A DNA stretch of 64,000 nt from Mycolicibacterium alvei (GTDB taxonomy: Bacteria > Actinomycetota > Actinomycetes > Mycobacteriales > Mycobacteriaceae), in the NCBI RefSeq assembly GCF_010727325.1, contig NZ_AP022565.1:2108001-2172000 (forward strand), read 5' to 3'. A program made the translations under genes and the position numbers. The notes under the pieces were generated by a model, which did not search any database, was not told the origin of the DNA, and saw only the letters and a program-made list of their open reading frames with translations. Position 1 is the first letter of the stretch; each line of letters opens with the position of its first letter. Below are positions 44,990 to 53,248 of this stretch, in pieces.

Positions 44990-45811
44990 GTGCGGATCAT
45001 CGTTACGGGCGGAAACAGTGGCGTCGGCAGGGCGACCGCCGGCGCGATGGTCACGGCAGGCCACCAGGTGGTGATCGCCTGCCGGACCCTGAGCAAAGGC
45101 TACGAGGCCGCCGAGACGATGTCCGGCGACGTCGAAGTACGCGAACTCGACCTGGCCGATCTCACGAGTGTGCGCAAGTTCGCCGACACGGTCGACTACG
45201 TCGACGTACTGGTGAACAACGCCGGCGTCCTGGGCCTGCCACTCACCCGTACCGCGGACGGCTTCGAAGCCCACATGGGCACCAACCACCTCGGCCACTT
45301 CGCATTGACCTGCCTGCTCGGCGACCGGATCCGCGATCGCGTGGTGGCGGTGGCCAGCACGAACTACCAAACGGCCCATATCCACCTTCACGACCTGAAC
45401 TGGGAGCACCGCAAATACAACCCGTGGGCGGCGTACGGGGAATCCAAGCTGGCCAACTTGCTGTTCGTACGTGAGTTGACGGCTCGCGGAGTAACCGCGT
45501 ACGCCTCGGATCCGGGGATGACGAACACGTCGATCACCCGTGACGGTTCGGGTGCGCTGCAGTGGGCCGGGCGCGTGATTTCACCCCATATCGCCCAGAG
45601 TCCGACTGACGGCGCACGTTCCACCATTCAGGCGATCACCACGACACTGCCCAATGGCACCTACATCGCCCCGCGTGGCCCGTTTCACCAGTGGGGCACA
45701 CCGAAACCCACCAAACTGAAAGACAAGGCCCGGGACGCGAACAGCGCAAAACGGTTGTGGGAGTTGTCCGCCGAACTGACGGGATGCGAGTGGCAGGGCT
45801 ACGGAAAGTGA
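44990..45811 (+). CDS. SDR family oxidoreductase (retinol dehydrogenase/protochlorophyllide reductase-like)
   Basis: A 273-residue short-chain dehydrogenase. TGGNSGVGRATA is at 6-17, NNAG near 76, and the catalytic YGESKLAN (Tyr-x3-Lys) near 147 matches WW-domain-oxidoreductase or retinol-dehydrogenase-like enzymes, which handle hydrophobic alcohols. The GTG at 44990 is chosen because GAAGGAGGA lies about ten bases upstream; a second GTG at 44957 would add 11 basic residues. It shares a divergent promoter with the thioesterase. Confidence 0.87.
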   Translation: MRIIVTGGNSGVGRATAGAMVTAGHQVVIACRTLSKGYEAAETMSGDVEVRELDLADLTSVRKFADTVDYVDVLVNNAGVLGLPLTRTADGFEAHMGTNHLGHFALTCLLGDRIRDRVVAVASTNYQTAHIHLHDLNWEHRKYNPWAAYGESKLANLLFVRELTARGVTAYASDPGMTNTSITRDGSGALQWAGRVISPHIAQSPTDGARSTIQAITTTLPNGTYIAPRGPFHQWGTPKPTKLKDKARDANSAKRLWELSAELTGCEWQGYGK

Positions 45812-45881
45812 CCGCGGAAGGCACCAATCAGATTCAGCGGCTGGTCATCGGCCGGTCGCTCACCGCCTCGAGAGGAACGAA

Positions 45882-46340
45882 ATGACGCCTGACACCGAAT
45901 ATCAGCGACCGCAGCTGCGGCTGGCGCCCAGCCCGACCGCAGAGTCGCGGGCCTTCTGGACGGGGGGCGAGCACGGTCAGCTGCTGATCAACCGCTGTCA
46001 TGGTTGCGGGCATTTCTTCCACCCGCCTGGCCCAGCCTGCTGGCGTTGCCGGAGCACCGATGTCGCACCAGAGCCGGTCTGCGGGCGCGGGAAGGTGACT
46101 ACCTATACCGTCAACCGCCAGCCCTGGATCCCCGGGTTCGAACCGCCCTACATCGTGGCAATGGTCGAACTCGATGATGAGCCAGACGTCCGGCTCATCA
46201 CCAATGTGGTTGGGGTGTCTGAGAACGACATTCGAATCGGCATGACCGTCGAGGTGTTCTTCGAAGACTGGACTGCGCTCTCGGGAGCCGAGGACAGCCG
46301 GGTCTGGCTACCGCTGTTCCGTCCGGTCGGCACGGCCTGA
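45882..46340 (+). CDS. DUF35 OB-fold protein with zinc ribbon
   Basis: A 152-residue DUF35-type protein. C39, C42, C53 and C56 form a complete zinc ribbon, followed by the OB fold (about 70-150, GRGKVTTYTVNRQPW...PPYIVAMVELDDEP). Such proteins pair with thiolase-like Ltp2 enzymes to form retro-aldolases that remove side chains from steroid-CoA thioesters, or act as acyl-CoA shuttles. AGAGGAACG precedes the ATG. It is convergent with a second DUF35 gene that lies next to the thiolase. Confidence 0.88.
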   Translation: MTPDTEYQRPQLRLAPSPTAESRAFWTGGEHGQLLINRCHGCGHFFHPPGPACWRCRSTDVAPEPVCGRGKVTTYTVNRQPWIPGFEPPYIVAMVELDDEPDVRLITNVVGVSENDIRIGMTVEVFFEDWTALSGAEDSRVWLPLFRPVGTA

Positions 46341-46358
46341 ACTCCCACGCCGGCAGGT

Positions 46359-46769
46359 CTATTTTATGACGAATTCTGGTATGCGGTAGCCACTTTCGCC
46401 GAGGTCACCGATGCGCAGCTTGACCTCTTGGCCGATTCGCACGTGAGCAGGATCGGCGTCGATGACAGCGTTGATCCGCAGGCCGCGTTGTTCGGCGAGT
46501 TCGATCAATCCGACGATGTAGGGCGGTGTCCTGCCCGGGACCAGCGGTTGGCGCACCACAACGTAACTGAACACAGTCCCGTCGCCGCTGACTTCGTCGA
46601 AATGCACCGGGCCGCCGGTGTAACGGCTGCGCTCCAGCGGCGGGTGGATCCACTTCCCGGTGTCGTCGCACCGGCACAGCATCAACTTGCCGTTCTTCAG
46701 CCCGTCCCAATACGGCGCCGTATCCGCGTCGGGCACTGGAATCGGTGGCAGGAGCGACGGATTCGTCAT
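46359..46769 (-). CDS. DUF35 OB-fold protein with reduced zinc ribbon
   Basis: A 136-residue DUF35 protein. The OB fold is clear (GDGTVFSYVVVRQPLVPGRTPPYIVGLIELAEQRG), but only C32 and C34 remain of the ribbon; the second CxxC is replaced by ERSRYTGG. Its ATG overlaps the stop of the thiolase (ATGA, 46766-46769), so it is the direct partner of that enzyme. Losing the zinc site while keeping the OB fold is known for some Ltp-associated subunits and suggests a structural role at the interface. Confidence 0.87.
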   Translation of the reverse strand: MTNPSLLPPIPVPDADTAPYWDGLKNGKLMLCRCDDTGKWIHPPLERSRYTGGPVHFDEVSGDGTVFSYVVVRQPLVPGRTPPYIVGLIELAEQRGLRINAVIDADPAHVRIGQEVKLRIGDLGESGYRIPEFVIK

Positions 46770-47905
46770 GGCTTCTCCCTGCTGTAGACATTGGCGCCGC
46801 CGAACGGCCCGCCGCCGGCGGTGACGAGAGCGAGTTGTGCGTTGTCGACCTGACGCAGACCGGCGGCGTGGCGCAGCTGCAACGCCGCCTCGTAATGGTG
46901 GTTGAGGCCGTGTATGTACCCCTCGGACAACAGGCCCCCGTGCGGGTTCACCACCACGTCACCACCGTAGGTGGCCCGGCCCGTGGAGAAGAACTTGCCG
47001 ACCTCACCCTTCTCGCAGAAGCCGAACCCCTCCATGGTGGCCATCACGGTGTAGGTGAAGCAGTCGTACATACAGGCCAGATCCATATCGGCCGGCGTCA
47101 GGCCGGTCTTATCCCAGATCTTCGGTCCGGCTGTCCGCGAATACATCTCGGTGGGGTCATCCCATTCCGTCCAGCCGGCACCCCCTTGAGAGTTGGAGGA
47201 CCCAACCAGCCACATCGGCGGCTGCTTGGCGTTACGGGCGATGTCCTCGCCGGTGATCAGGATCGCCACGGCGCCGTCGACCTCCGAGGTGCAGTCCAAC
47301 ACCCGGAACGGTTCGTTGATCCAGCGTGCGGCGAGATAATCGTCCATCGTCAACGGATCCCGGCGCAGCGCATGTTCGTTGGGGCCGGCATGTGCACGCT
47401 GGGTGATCGCGATCTGGCCGAGATCCTCTGACGTCGAGCCGTATTCGTGCTGATGCCGGCGGGCCCACATGGCGAACCACTGCGGCGGCACCATGAAGCC
47501 GGAAGCCGTGTCGAACTGGTCGTGATGCGCCACCTGCATCGGGCCTTCCACATGGCCGAAGCGGTAGCCGGACCGGCCATTGAGTGACCGGTACACCAGC
47601 ACTGCCTTACACATTCCGGCCTCGATCACCGCGGCAGCGGTGGCGATCTGGTCGGCCACCAGATTCCCGCCGCCGTACATGGCATTGGCCCAGGCCAGTT
47701 CGTCAATGCCCAGCGCCCACCCGACGTAGATCGGTTGTTCGGAGTCGTTGACCATGAATGTGCAGATACCGTCGATGTCGGCCGGTGTCAGGCCCGCATC
47801 GGCGATGGCGTCGCGGCAAGCGGCCACCGCCATCCCTCGGGTCGTTCGGCCGGACTTTCGGCCGTAGGTGGTGCGTCCGATACCGACGACGGCACACGCG
47901 CCCAC
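46766..47905 (-). CDS. thiolase-fold lipid-transfer protein (Ltp2-like, probable aldolase)
   Basis: A 379-residue thiolase-fold enzyme. The nucleophilic Cys site of true thiolases is missing (MYGGGNLVADQIA at about 77-89), and the C-terminal CxG motif is replaced by GGGPFGGANV, while NPHGG (H322) remains. This pattern marks the Ltp2-type lyases that, with a DUF35 partner, cut a beta-hydroxyacyl-CoA by retro-aldol cleavage. The GTG at 47905 overlaps the previous stop (TAGTG), so the three genes 48270-46359 form one coupled operon. Confidence 0.88.
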   Translation of the reverse strand: MGACAVVGIGRTTYGRKSGRTTRGMAVAACRDAIADAGLTPADIDGICTFMVNDSEQPIYVGWALGIDELAWANAMYGGGNLVADQIATAAAVIEAGMCKAVLVYRSLNGRSGYRFGHVEGPMQVAHHDQFDTASGFMVPPQWFAMWARRHQHEYGSTSEDLGQIAITQRAHAGPNEHALRRDPLTMDDYLAARWINEPFRVLDCTSEVDGAVAILITGEDIARNAKQPPMWLVGSSNSQGGAGWTEWDDPTEMYSRTAGPKIWDKTGLTPADMDLACMYDCFTYTVMATMEGFGFCEKGEVGKFFSTGRATYGGDVVVNPHGGLLSEGYIHGLNHHYEAALQLRHAAGLRQVDNAQLALVTAGGGPFGGANVYSREKP

Positions 47906-48270
47906 TATCGGTCCGCGAGAACACGTTCGCCGCGCGGAGCCCAACCAGTCAAGGACACGGTGGTCAGATCCAGCCACTCCCCGAGGGTCAGCGTCCCCGC
48001 CATGACGCGTTTGAGAAACTCCCCCATCACCACATCGGGCTCGTCGCCGAGTTCGTAGATCACCATGTAGCGATGACTCGGTGGCGTCAACTGCGCGGGT
48101 AGATCTTGATCGTCGGGCACCTTCACTTCGGCGATGTCGTACCGCTGAGCTGCCACCACACCGGGCACGTCGAGAACCTCAGGAAGGTGCCGGGTGTCGT
48201 ACCACTTGTTGAAGGCATCATCGGTGCCCTCGATCGGGTTGGTCAACACAACGAACAGATTCGGGGACAC
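47905..48270 (-). CDS. dimeric alpha-beta barrel (EthD/DUF4286-like) protein
   Basis: A 121-residue protein starting VSPNLFVVLTNPIEGTDDAFNKWYDTRHLPEVLDVPG, the typical start of small dimeric alpha-beta barrel proteins such as EthD or DUF4286 members. These bind small hydrophobic compounds or act as accessory oxygenase-like proteins. The GTG at 48270 has AAGGG eight bases before it; an ATG at 48288 is an alternative. It leads the operon with the thiolase and DUF35 genes, and a palindrome lies 43 bases upstream. Function not known. Confidence 0.75.
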   Translation of the reverse strand: MSPNLFVVLTNPIEGTDDAFNKWYDTRHLPEVLDVPGVVAAQRYDIAEVKVPDDQDLPAQLTPPSHRYMVIYELGDEPDVVMGEFLKRVMAGTLTLGEWLDLTTVSLTGWAPRGERVLADR

Positions 48271-48312
48271 GCCACACACCCTTCTCATCGGCCAGCGGTG
48301 CCCGTCACATTA

Positions 48313-48328
48313 TGACAGTCAACTGTCA
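48313..48328. promoter_or_regulatory. palindromic operator TGACAGTCAACTGTCA
   Basis: A 14-of-16 symmetric palindrome upstream of the EthD-like/thiolase/DUF35 operon. It differs in one base from the site at 49463-49478. Confidence 0.7.
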
Positions 48329-48365
48329 CAGTCAACGAACGTACGGACCCTATTCCGCGCGACTG

Positions 48366-49437
48366 TCACGAAGTTTCAAAGTGTTCCTTGCGAAGTTCGG
48401 CCTTGCGGACCTTGCCCAATGAGGTGCGCGGCAATGTTTCGACGATCGCCAGGCGTTCCGGGGTCTTCTGTCTGGCCAACCCGGAGGCGGCGAAGTGCTC
48501 GCGCAGGCCGTCGAGATCCAGTGCGGCGCCGCGCTTGAGGACCACCACTGCCGCTACGGCGTCGCCGTAGCGCGGATGCGGGGCTGCTGGCCGTTACCCG
48601 GTGCCGTTGGATTATGTCGACGGCCGTCGCGGGATCCCACCCATCCATGAAGACCGAGCGAGATCCCGAGATCAACGGCCGCAGTAGCGTTCCCACTCCC
48701 GCGATGTGGCCCGGCGGGAAGGTGACCAGCTGGACCACGTCGTCGCCGCCACTCACCAGGTCCGGCAGCGTTCTCTGCTCCGCGTTGATCGAATTATGGC
48801 TGTGCTGGACCCCTTTCGGGGCTGATGTGGTCCCGGAGGTGTAGATCAACACGGCTACGCCATCGGGTGACGCCGACTGTGACGGGCGGCGATATTCCGG
48901 GCCGGATAGTTCCGGCCAACTGAGATAGCCGTCGCCCGGTTCCGCTTCGACGATCACCAAATGTTCCAAGGTGAGGATCTTCGAGAACTCACCGAAGCGG
49001 TTGAGGTAGGACAGGGACCGGAACCGAGCCGGCATGATCAGCACCTTGGCCCTCGATTCGGCCAGAATGAACCCAACCTCGCTGGGACCGTACATGTGGA
49101 CGATCGGGATCAAGGTGGCGCCGCGCATCAGCACTGCCCCGTACGCGATTGCGCACTCCAGCCGATTGGTCAGCTGCACCGCCACCACGTCACCGGTGCC
49201 GATACCCAGCCGCTGCAAACCTGCAGCGACATCTTGCGACCGCCGAAAGATCTCCGCCACGGTGCTCGCGGTTTCGACGCCGTCGGCCACGAAAACCACC
49301 GGGGTGTCGCCATGTTCGGCCGCACCCGACTCCAGAGCATCGATGAGCGTGCGTCCCGAGTACCACCCCTCGCGGCACCACCGGTCACGCAGAACGGTGC
49401 GGTCGAATCGTGCGTCCGCTGTCGCAGTGCCGGACAT
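48366..49437 (-). pseudogene. acyl-CoA synthetase (AMP-binding) remnant with internal deletion
   Basis: The first 270 codons encode the N-terminal part of an ANL-family acyl-CoA ligase, including the P-loop VLIYTSGTTSAPKGVQHSH and up to DGWDPATAVDIIQRHRVTASS. The frame then runs into nonsense. From about 48600 a different frame encodes the C-terminal end PHPRYGDAVAAVVVLKRG...LPRTSLGKVRKAELRKE with the catalytic Lys. About 170-200 residues between them (the middle adenylation motifs) are missing, and the span of 1072 bases is not a multiple of three. So an internal deletion joined the two ends out of frame. It is probably non-functional. Confidence 0.85.
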
Positions 49438-49462
49438 GTGGGCTCCTCCGCATCTTGACGAT

Positions 49463-49478
49463 TGACAGTAAACTGTCA
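49463..49478. promoter_or_regulatory. palindromic operator TGACAGTAAACTGTCA
   Basis: A palindrome symmetric except for its central AA, lying between the divergent acyl-CoA synthetase remnant and the LLM gene. It occurs nearly identically at 48313 and its core also at 44945, so one regulator probably binds all three. Confidence 0.75.
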
Positions 49479-49559
49479 TAATGGCGTGGGCGCGGCCTGG
49501 ATACCGTTGAATCTGAACTCACCGCATTGCCACCGGGCCATCGATTCGGAAGGCACAGA

Positions 49560-50480
49560 ATGCGATTCACCGTGTACCTACCCAACTGCATGCACGTCGC
49601 CGCGATCACCCAGCCATGGGAGCACGATCTCACAGGGAGTGACATCGCCCGCGTGGCGCAACGGGCCGAGGAGCTCGGGTACTCAATGGTCTTCCTGCCC
49701 GAGCACTTCTTGACACCGACATCTCATGTCGAACTCTCCGGGAACCACTACTTCGACGCCACTACCGCTCAGGCGTACGTCGCCGGCGCCACGTCAACCA
49801 TCACCATCGGGTCGATGGTCACAATCCTCCCGTTGCACAACCCGATCGTCGCCGCGAAGCAGATCGCCACGCTCGACTGGTTCAGCGGGGGTCGAGCACA
49901 GACCACGATCGGCGTCGGTTGGCTCAAGGAGGAGTACGACGCCATCGGCGTCCCGTTCAACAAGCGGGGCCGGATGACAGACGAGTACCTCGAAGCGATG
50001 TTTGAGCTGTGGCAAAACGATTCACCGAACTTCGACGGCGAATTCGTCACGTTCAACGACATCGCCTTCGGGCCTAAGCCGGTCTCCAAACCCCATCCGA
50101 CTCTGTGGATGGGCGGGGATGCCGACGCGGTACTGCGCCGGGCAGCCCGCTTCAGCGATGGCTGGGCACCGTGGCTGACCAAGCCCGACGAGCTGCCCGG
50201 CAAGTTGGACTACCTGTACTCACAGCCGGGTTTCGACGGCCGACCCTTCTCGGTGTTCTACAGCCTTGCAGTGCTGTCCATCGGCGAGGAACACGCCGTT
50301 GTCGATGACCCCAACGCGCAGTTCGGCCAGAGCGCTCAACAGGTCATCGACAACTGCAACATGCTCGCCGAGCGCGGCGTCACCGACACCTGGGTCAACC
50401 CGCCACCTTTAGCCGGCTTCGGCGCCTACCTGGACCACATGCAGTGGGTGGCCGAGGAAATCATCCCCAAGGTCGGGTAG
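49560..50480 (+). CDS. LLM class F420-dependent oxidoreductase
   Basis: A 306-residue luciferase-like TIM-barrel enzyme. The N-terminal FTVYLPNCMH, the VTILPLHNPIVAAKQIATLDWFSGGR stretch and GVGWLKEEYDAIGV mark the F420/FMN-dependent LLM group common in mycobacteria. It probably oxidises or reduces a ketone or aldehyde in the pathway. GGAAGGCACAG precedes the ATG at 49560, preferred to an upstream ORF extension. It is followed by a TetR gene and preceded by the palindrome at 49463. Confidence 0.9.
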   Translation: MRFTVYLPNCMHVAAITQPWEHDLTGSDIARVAQRAEELGYSMVFLPEHFLTPTSHVELSGNHYFDATTAQAYVAGATSTITIGSMVTILPLHNPIVAAKQIATLDWFSGGRAQTTIGVGWLKEEYDAIGVPFNKRGRMTDEYLEAMFELWQNDSPNFDGEFVTFNDIAFGPKPVSKPHPTLWMGGDADAVLRRAARFSDGWAPWLTKPDELPGKLDYLYSQPGFDGRPFSVFYSLAVLSIGEEHAVVDDPNAQFGQSAQQVIDNCNMLAERGVTDTWVNPPPLAGFGAYLDHMQWVAEEIIPKVG

Positions 50481-50543
50481 GGCTACGGGCAGCCGGCGTC
50501 GTTGTAATGTCAGGACGTCGGACACGGTCGAGGAGGTTGGCGG

Positions 50544-51134
50544 ATGGCACGGGGTGACCGTTCACCGCGAGGCGAGCACGCCGTCCGGATGCGTAACAAA
50601 CTGTTGGAAGCGGCGCTGGATCTGTTCAGCGCCAACGGTTACGACGAGACGACCACCGATCAGATCGCCGAAAGCGCAGGCGTGTCCCCGCGTACCTTCT
50701 TCCGATACTTCGCGACCAAGGAATCGGTGCTGTTCTTCGGCGAGTATGACTTCATCGACGCGGTGAGCGGTGTCTACCTCGACCAACCCACAGAGATATC
50801 CGATTTCGAGGCGTTGGCGAACTCGTTCGCGTTGCTTGCGCCCAGACTCAAACGCATTCGCAAGCGGATCACGCTCTACCACGAAGCTGTCGCGTCCTCA
50901 CTCGTGCTGCTGGGCCGCGAGCGCAGGAACCACGAGGCCAATGCCGAGACCGTGGCCAAGGTGATCTCCGAACGGCGCGGGCTGCCCTCCCCGGACAGTG
51001 ATTGCCACCTGCTGGCATCCATCGGAATGCTGCTCGTCGAGCGTGCGCTCCATCAGTGGTTGTCGGCACCGGTGTGCGCCCTCGATGACCTGATACGTCA
51101 AGAGTTCGCCGCGTTACCGACCGTGCTGAAGTAG
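50544..51134 (+). CDS. TetR family transcriptional regulator
   Basis: A 196-residue TetR-type regulator. The HTH lies at about 37-56 (TTDQIAESAGVSPRTFFRYFATKE), and the C-terminal domain resembles the MftR/TetR_C_17 type. GAGGAGG stands before the ATG. It lies 63 bases after the LLM gene on the same strand. Because the palindrome TGACAGTnnACTGTCA sits in front of that gene and the neighbouring operon, this protein is the best local candidate to bind it. Confidence 0.88.
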   Translation: MARGDRSPRGEHAVRMRNKLLEAALDLFSANGYDETTTDQIAESAGVSPRTFFRYFATKESVLFFGEYDFIDAVSGVYLDQPTEISDFEALANSFALLAPRLKRIRKRITLYHEAVASSLVLLGRERRNHEANAETVAKVISERRGLPSPDSDCHLLASIGMLLVERALHQWLSAPVCALDDLIRQEFAALPTVLK

Positions 51135-51193
51135 CGCGGGGCGGATCTAGAGCCGTCCGGCATAGAGGTACCGACTGCGCGGTGGACTTGATC

Positions 51194-51207
51194 TAACATT
51201 AGTGTCA
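51194..51207. promoter_or_regulatory. palindrome of the TGACACTAGTGYCA type
   Basis: TAACATTAGTGTCA in front of the dioxygenase gene; its reverse strand agrees at 11 of 14 positions with the site at 62754-62767. It overlaps ATCTAACAT, the reverse of the ATGTTAGAT word found at 53200 and 62672. Confidence 0.45.
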
Positions 51208-51227
51208 CTTCTATGGAGGTGACAGAT

Positions 51228-52085
51228 ATGCGGCCTGACCGACTCGTGGTCTGCGCAAGCCACAGCCCGGGCAAAGAACGCGACGTCGAGCACGCCTTCG
51301 GTCGCCGGTTCCGCTCGGCACTGGATTCTGCGGCCGAACGGGTGCGGCAATTCGACCCGGACCTGGTGGTGTTGTTCGGTGGCGACCACCGCCGTGCGTT
51401 TCGCCACGTGGTGCCTGCGTTCGGTGTCGCGTTGTCCGCGTCGATCCTGGCCGAGGGCGGCCACCCGGCCGGTGACCTCGATGTGCCGTCCCCTCTCACC
51501 CGTCTACTGTGCGAACACCTGCTGTCGGCCGGATTCGATATCGCCGCCTGCCGTGATATCGCGCTGGATCACGGCTTTGCGCAACCCATTCGGGACCTAC
51601 TCGGCGAGCTGACCGCCAAACCCGTTGTCCCAGTGGCGGTGAACTGCGCCACCGCACCCCTACCTACCGCACGCCGCGTCGCAGGCTTCGCAACCGAGGT
51701 CGGCCGCTTCCTCGACGGCATCGACCAGCGCATTCTGCTGATCGGGACCGGCGGCTTATCGCATTCGCCCCCGAGCCTGGAGGTCGACACCTACGACCTC
51801 AGTGACGAGGAGCGGGCGCGGATCATCGCTGACGGCATGGCGGCCGCGCGCAACAAGATTCGCCCCGACTGGGACGCCGAAGTGCTTGACGCGATGTCGA
51901 CCTGGGATCTGGAGGCACTGATCCGGCTCGTTGACAACGCGCACTCTCGTGCGGGCGCCGGCGCCAACGAAGTGCGCACCTGGCTGGCGGCCGGCGCCGC
52001 GGGCGGCGGCCGGCCGGTCACCCCACTGGTTTACGAACCCGTACCGGAGTGGATCACCGGAATGGCGGTCGCGACGTCGGCGTGA
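51228..52085 (+). CDS. class III extradiol dioxygenase, MhpB-like
   Basis: A 285-residue LigB/MhpB-type extradiol dioxygenase that opens a catechol ring with Fe(II) and oxygen. H12, D53-H54, H115 and H179 are seen; H115 and H179 fall at the exact numbers of the two essential His residues of E. coli MhpB, supporting the ATG at 51228. GGAGGTGA seven bases upstream is a near-perfect ribosome binding site. No ring hydroxylase or MhpC hydrolase lies next to it, so its catechol must come from enzymes elsewhere. It overlaps the convergent racemase by 32 bases. Confidence 0.87.
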   Translation: MRPDRLVVCASHSPGKERDVEHAFGRRFRSALDSAAERVRQFDPDLVVLFGGDHRRAFRHVVPAFGVALSASILAEGGHPAGDLDVPSPLTRLLCEHLLSAGFDIAACRDIALDHGFAQPIRDLLGELTAKPVVPVAVNCATAPLPTARRVAGFATEVGRFLDGIDQRILLIGTGGLSHSPPSLEVDTYDLSDEERARIIADGMAAARNKIRPDWDAEVLDAMSTWDLEALIRLVDNAHSRAGAGANEVRTWLAAGAAGGGRPVTPLVYEPVPEWITGMAVATSA

Positions 52086-53163
52086 GGGACCCGTCTCGTG
52101 CGGGCACCGGCTGCGACGCAGGCGTTCGAGAGAACAACGGCGCGGGCGCCGGCTGACGGACGCCATCCACCTCGACAAACACGTCACGAGCCTGCAGCTG
52201 GGCATCCTCGGCCGCCTCGGCGACCGTCAGCACCGGGGTAACACAGGCGTCGCTGCCGTCGAACACCCGCGTCCAGTCATCGCGGGGCCGCTGCCGGAAT
52301 GTCTCAGTAAGCACCCGCCGCATCTCCGGCCAGCCGACCTTGTCCCGTTGTGCACCAAGGGTTCCCGGATCGATCTCCAGCAGTCGCAGCATCTCGGCGA
52401 AGAACTCCGGTTCCAATGCACCCACTGCGACATAACCACCGTCCCCACATTCGTAGGTGCAGTAGAACGGCGCTGAGCCGTCGAAGATGTTGGTACCGCG
52501 CTGATCCGACCAACGGCCGTCGCCCAGCATCGACCACAACACGTGACCAAGCGCCGGAGCACCGTTGACGATGGCGGCGTCGATCACCTGGCCGCGCCCC
52601 GAACCTTGCCGCTCGACCAGGGCGGCAAGCACACCAAGGACAGCGAACATCGAGCCACCGCCGTAGTCGCCGACCAGGTTCAGCGGCGGGACCGGGGGAC
52701 GGTCCGGAGTACCCATGGCATGCAGCAGCCCGGTCAGTCCGATGTAGTTGATGTCGTGCCCGGCCTGCTGGGAACGGGGGCCGGTCTGTCCCCAACCCGT
52801 AACCCGGGTGTAGACCAGACCCGTATTGCGACGACAGCATTCGTCGGGGCCGAGGCCGAGCCGCTCGGTGACGCCGGGGCGGAATCCTTCGATCAGGACG
52901 TCGGCGCGGTCGATCAGCCGGCATACCCGGTCGAGATCATCGGCGTTCTTCAGATCGGCGGCGATCAGACGCCGACCCCGCAGCGAAGCGCCACTGCCCG
53001 CGTGCCCCGGTCGATGTACTCGTAGCACCTCGGCACCGAGATCAGCGAGCACCATGGCGGCGTGCGGACCAGGACCCATGCCCGCCAGTTCGACGACTTT
53101 GACACCGACCAGAGGGCCACCCCTCGGTTCGCCGCCCCAACCGATATCTGACGCACCGTTCAT
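52054..53163 (-). CDS. alpha-methylacyl-CoA racemase (CaiB/BaiF fold)
   Basis: A 369-residue CoA-transferase-fold protein much like the mycobacterial MCR racemase. H136 in AGHDINYI and D166 in NLVGDYGGGSM are the two catalytic bases, and a Glu lies in TYECGDGG, as in MCR. It inverts the methyl centre of 2-methylacyl-CoA esters, needed before beta-oxidation of branched or sterol side chains. It is divergent from the fused acyl-CoA dehydrogenase, with a palindrome between them. The 3' end overlaps the dioxygenase. Confidence 0.88.
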   Translation of the reverse strand: MNGASDIGWGGEPRGGPLVGVKVVELAGMGPGPHAAMVLADLGAEVLRVHRPGHAGSGASLRGRRLIAADLKNADDLDRVCRLIDRADVLIEGFRPGVTERLGLGPDECCRRNTGLVYTRVTGWGQTGPRSQQAGHDINYIGLTGLLHAMGTPDRPPVPPLNLVGDYGGGSMFAVLGVLAALVERQGSGRGQVIDAAIVNGAPALGHVLWSMLGDGRWSDQRGTNIFDGSAPFYCTYECGDGGYVAVGALEPEFFAEMLRLLEIDPGTLGAQRDKVGWPEMRRVLTETFRQRPRDDWTRVFDGSDACVTPVLTVAEAAEDAQLQARDVFVEVDGVRQPAPAPLFSRTPASQPVPARDGSLTPTSRPPFR

Positions 53164-53198
53164 ATCACTGACCTTGCCTACTCGGGTTGTTAACCCGT

Positions 53199-53221
53199 CA
53201 TGTTAGATTGCATCTGACATG
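53199..53221. promoter_or_regulatory. 23-bp palindromic operator between racemase and acyl-CoA dehydrogenase
   Basis: CATGTTAGAT-TGC-ATCTGACATG, symmetric at 18 of 20 arm positions. It covers an ATG at 53219, which supports the later start codon of the dehydrogenase gene. ATGTTAGAT recurs at 62672 and, reversed, at 51191. Confidence 0.7.
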
Positions 53222-53248
53222 TCCGTCACTATGTCCGGGAGTAACATC

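Noticed and set aside
50500..50540. TGTCAGGACGTCGGACA as an operator for the TetR gene at 50544
   Set aside because: Only the outer four bases on each side are symmetric; too weak to list.
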